NCBI GenBank assembly: GCA_014378155.1
Contig: JACMOF010000401.1
Location: forward strand, 1-14,855
Source: Caulobacter sp.
GTDB taxonomy: Bacteria > Pseudomonadota > Alphaproteobacteria > Caulobacterales > Caulobacteraceae
Direction of reading: 5' to 3'
Length of the DNA stretch: 14,855 nt
The translations under genes were made by a program, and so were the position numbers. Positions 12,935-14,855 of this stretch are shown piece by piece. How positions within the stretch are numbered: the first letter of the stretch is position 1; each line of letters begins with the position of its first letter. Below the pieces are notes generated by a model. It was not told where the DNA came from, made no database searches, and worked only from the letters and a program-made list of their open reading frames with translations.

Positions 12935-14233
12935 ATGTCGACGACGATCCCGTGGAGGTCCTGGCTGCTGCTCGGCGCGCTGAGCCTGCTGCTGTTCCTG
13001 ATCACCGCCTCGACCTTTTCGTCGCTGGGGGTCGTGCTGCCGGCGATGATCAAGGAGCAGGGCTGGGGCTTTGGTCCCGCCTTCCTGGGCTTCACCTTCC
13101 TCGGCGCGTTCTGCGGGGCCTCGTCCAAGCTGCCGGCCATGCTGATCCGCAAGATCGGGGTGCGTGGCACCATCATCGCCGGCTCGGCGGTAATGGTGGC
13201 GGGCTTTGCCTGCCTCGCCGCCTCACCGGGCCTGACCGTTTATCTTGTCGGCACGGCGCTGTTGGGCGTGGGCTACCAGATGATGGCCCTGATCCCCGGT
13301 ACCCACGTGCTGTCGATGCTGTTCAAGAAGCGCGCCCTGCCATTCGGAATCTATTTCACCATCGGTTCGCTGGGCGGCGTCGTCGGCCCGTGGATGGCGG
13401 TGGAAGGCATGAACCTGGCCCATGGCGGCTGGCGTCCCTACTGGTGGGCCCAGGCCGTCGCTTCGGTGGTGGTCGGCGCCCTGTGCGCGGCCTTGGTCGG
13501 TGGCCAGGCCTGGCTCGAGGCCGCCGCCGTCGTCACCGACAAGGCCGTGGCCGAGGACATCCAGGCCGCCCCCGTCAACGCCAAGGTCTACCGCACCGCC
13601 ACGGACTGGTCGGTGAAGGAGGCGATCGCCACACCGCAGTTCTACGTGATCCTGGCCGCCTATTTCGCCCACCTGCTGGGTGGGGTGACCGCCGTCAGCC
13701 TGGCGCCGACCCATTTCAGCGAACTGGGCGTGGTCTCGGCCGTGGCGGTGGCCGCCATCAGCCTGGAATCCCTGATGCAGGTGGTGGCCCGGATGGGCGG
13801 CGGCTTGCTGGGCGACCGGGTCGATCCGCGCTGGCTGCTGGCCGGCGCCCAAGGGATGATGGCCGTCGGCCTGCTGGCCCTGGCCCACGCCACCACCTGG
13901 CCGCTGATGATGCTGTTCGCCGTCGGGGTCGGGGTCGGGTTTGGCCTGACGGTGCTGGCGGTCAGCATCCTTCTGCTCAACTATTATGGTCGCAAGAACA
14001 ACCTGGAGATCTTCTCTCTGGTCTGCCTGATCGGCGCGGTCTCCGCCCTGGGGCCGGTGGTCGGCGGCGTGATGCGCGACCGCCTGGGCAGCTTCGTCCC
14101 AACCTTCCAGGTGTGCGCGGCGATAATCGGCGTAATCTTCATCGCGGCGCTGTTCATGCGGCCACCGCGCAAGGCCATCGCCCAAGAGCTGGTCGCCGAA
14201 CCGGTCCCCAGTATGCTTCAAGACGCCGCCTAA
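12935..14233 (+). CDS. MFS transporter
   Basis: This roughly 432-residue protein has about 12 hydrophobic helices in two halves. A hydrophilic central loop (near residues 190-225) contains TDKAVAEDIQAAPVNAK. The cytoplasmic loop between helices 2 and 3 has LIRKIGVRG, the basic MFS-type loop. In the second half, LGDRVDPRWLL is the equivalent. The style resembles anion/monocarboxylate-type MFS carriers (OxlT/MCT-like), but the substrate cannot be read from sequence. It would take the compound delivered by the upstream TonB-dependent receptor across the inner membrane, or export a product. The stop codon overlaps the ribosome binding site of the monooxygenase gene 10 bases downstream, so the two are surely co-expressed. 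A start 18 bases earlier (12917) is possible. Confidence 0.88.
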   Translation: MSTTIPWRSWLLLGALSLLLFLITASTFSSLGVVLPAMIKEQGWGFGPAFLGFTFLGAFCGASSKLPAMLIRKIGVRGTIIAGSAVMVAGFACLAASPGLTVYLVGTALLGVGYQMMALIPGTHVLSMLFKKRALPFGIYFTIGSLGGVVGPWMAVEGMNLAHGGWRPYWWAQAVASVVVGALCAALVGGQAWLEAAAVVTDKAVAEDIQAAPVNAKVYRTATDWSVKEAIATPQFYVILAAYFAHLLGGVTAVSLAPTHFSELGVVSAVAVAAISLESLMQVVARMGGGLLGDRVDPRWLLAGAQGMMAVGLLALAHATTWPLMMLFAVGVGVGFGLTVLAVSILLLNYYGRKNNLEIFSLVCLIGAVSALGPVVGGVMRDRLGSFVPTFQVCAAIIGVIFIAALFMRPPRKAIAQELVAEPVPSMLQDAA

Positions 14234-14238
14234 GGAGG
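14232..14238 (+). promoter_or_regulatory. Ribosome binding site overlapping the MFS stop codon
   Basis: AAGGAGG (14232-14238) shares its first two bases with the TAA of the MFS gene and sits 5 bases before the monooxygenase ATG. It is nearly the ideal anti-16S match, predicting strong, coupled translation of the monooxygenase. Confidence 0.85.
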
Positions 14239-14243
14239 AACCC

Positions 14244-14855
14244 ATGTTCCACAGCCCATCCAAGCACAAGGACTTCGGGGTCTTCCTGCCGGTCGCCAAT
14301 GGCGGCTGGATCATCTCCAAGACCACGCCGACCCTCGACGGCCTCTACCAGCAGAACAAGGCCGCAGCGGTGACCGCCGATCAGGTCGGCATGGACTTCG
14401 TGATGTCGATGGGCAAGTTCCGCGGCTTTGGCGGCGAGACCGACCATTGGGGCACGGCCCTGGAGTCCGTCACCATGATGGCCGGCATCGCCGAGGCCAC
14501 CAAGAACGTCCGCATCTGGGCGACCATCCATCCGCTGCTGCAGAACCCGGCGGTCGCAGCCAAGATGATCGCGACCCTCGATCACATCAGCGGCGGCCGG
14601 GCGGGCCTCAACATCGTGGCGGGCGCCTACAAGGGCGAGTTCGACCAGATGGGCGCTTGGGACGATAGCCTGTCCCACGACGACCGCTACGCCCTGACCG
14701 AGGAATGGACCACGGTGGTCAAGCGCCTGTGGGCCGAGGACAGCGTCGATTTCGCCGGCCAGTTCTTCACGATGAAGGACTGCCAGTCCAAGCCCAAGCC
14801 GCTGTCCAAGCCGCGCCCGGAGATCATCTGCGCCGGCATGTCCGATCGGGGCTTC
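14244..14855 (+). CDS. RutA-like flavin-dependent monooxygenase (LLM class), 3' end outside window
   Basis: The 204 codons present run to the window edge; RutA is about 360-380 residues, so roughly 160 are missing. The protein aligns with E. coli RutA nearly throughout: FGVFLPVANGGWIIS, QNKAAAV, SMGKFRGFGGETDHW, ATLDHISGGRAGLN, FTMKDC and ICAGMSD. RutA uses FMNH2 and O2 to open the uracil ring. From memory of RutA (382-residue numbering), Thr105, Asn134 and Glu143 match T94, N123 and E132 here, while Trp139 is replaced by A128. The fold and flavin chemistry are therefore likely retained, while the substrate may differ. No rutB-F genes are visible, although they could lie to the right. It is the third gene of the receptor-MFS-monooxygenase set and is probably cytoplasmic, working with a flavin reductase encoded elsewhere. 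Confidence 0.88.
   Translation, partial: MFHSPSKHKDFGVFLPVANGGWIISKTTPTLDGLYQQNKAAAVTADQVGMDFVMSMGKFRGFGGETDHWGTALESVTMMAGIAEATKNVRIWATIHPLLQNPAVAAKMIATLDHISGGRAGLNIVAGAYKGEFDQMGAWDDSLSHDDRYALTEEWTTVVKRLWAEDSVDFAGQFFTMKDCQSKPKPLSKPRPEIICAGMSDRGF

Noticed and set aside
11527..13176. A 549-codon open frame on the minus strand opposite the receptor and MFS genes
   Set aside because: It overlaps two clear genes on the plus strand and its translation shows no family motif, only Gly/Ala/Val/Arg-rich text.
12952..14373. A 473-codon plus-strand frame overlapping the MFS and monooxygenase genes
   Set aside because: It is a shifted frame of the MFS gene, very rich in Arg, Gly and Pro and without membrane helices. 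The MFS and RutA-like frames explain the region fully.
14244..14855. Naming the monooxygenase rutA
   Set aside because: Similarity is high, but the pocket Trp is replaced, the gene neighbours differ from the Rut operon and the C-terminal half is not visible, so no gene symbol was given.

Overview
The window is about 14.9 kb of GC-rich DNA that looks like an alphaproteobacterial chromosome, most likely Caulobacterales (Caulobacter or a close relative). This is inferred from the family mix (a TonB-dependent receptor with a VDEIIVKAR-type TonB box, a lone PstS, a YcbB/MepK-like pair), TTGA/GCTA-type promoter matches and an intergenic palindromic repeat of a kind I recall from Caulobacter-like genomes. 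No rRNA, tRNA or CRISPR array was seen. The species cannot be fixed from sequence alone.

Left edge (1-660): a remnant and mobile zone. The first codons of an IS5-like transposase run off the left edge. A 108-bp element with perfect 11-bp terminal inverted repeats (97-204) follows, then a frameshifted and truncated glyoxalase/PhnB-like pseudogene (281-603) that ends in a perfect palindrome plus a T-run.

Minus-strand carbohydrate block (665-5935): in transcription order, a GT4 glycosyltransferase, an amylo-alpha-1,6-glucosidase-type debranching enzyme and a GH15 glucoamylase/trehalase-like hydrolase. The two gaps, 123 and 126 bp, contain strong hairpins. The block probably handles an internal alpha-glucan or related glucoside.

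Plus-strand cell-wall block (6153-8852): a YcbB-type L,D-transpeptidase that makes 3-3 peptidoglycan cross-links, a DUF882/MepK-type zinc endopeptidase of the kind that cuts them, and a small one-span membrane protein with an Ala/Pro-rich tail. A strong bidirectional terminator (8877-8906) separates this block from a convergent phosphate-binding protein, pstS, which has no pstCAB genes beside it and carries a plausible Pho box upstream.

Right block (10393 to the right edge): a TonB-dependent receptor, a 12-helix MFS transporter and a flavin-dependent monooxygenase closely resembling RutA, in the order outer-membrane uptake, inner-membrane uptake, oxidative attack. The MFS stop codon is embedded in the monooxygenase ribosome binding site. 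The monooxygenase keeps several RutA active-site positions but has Ala where RutA has a pocket Trp, and the receptor carries a near-perfect EF-hand loop next to a Tyr-rich stretch. This apparent operon, with unknown substrate, is the most interesting part of the window. The monooxygenase gene is cut by the window end.
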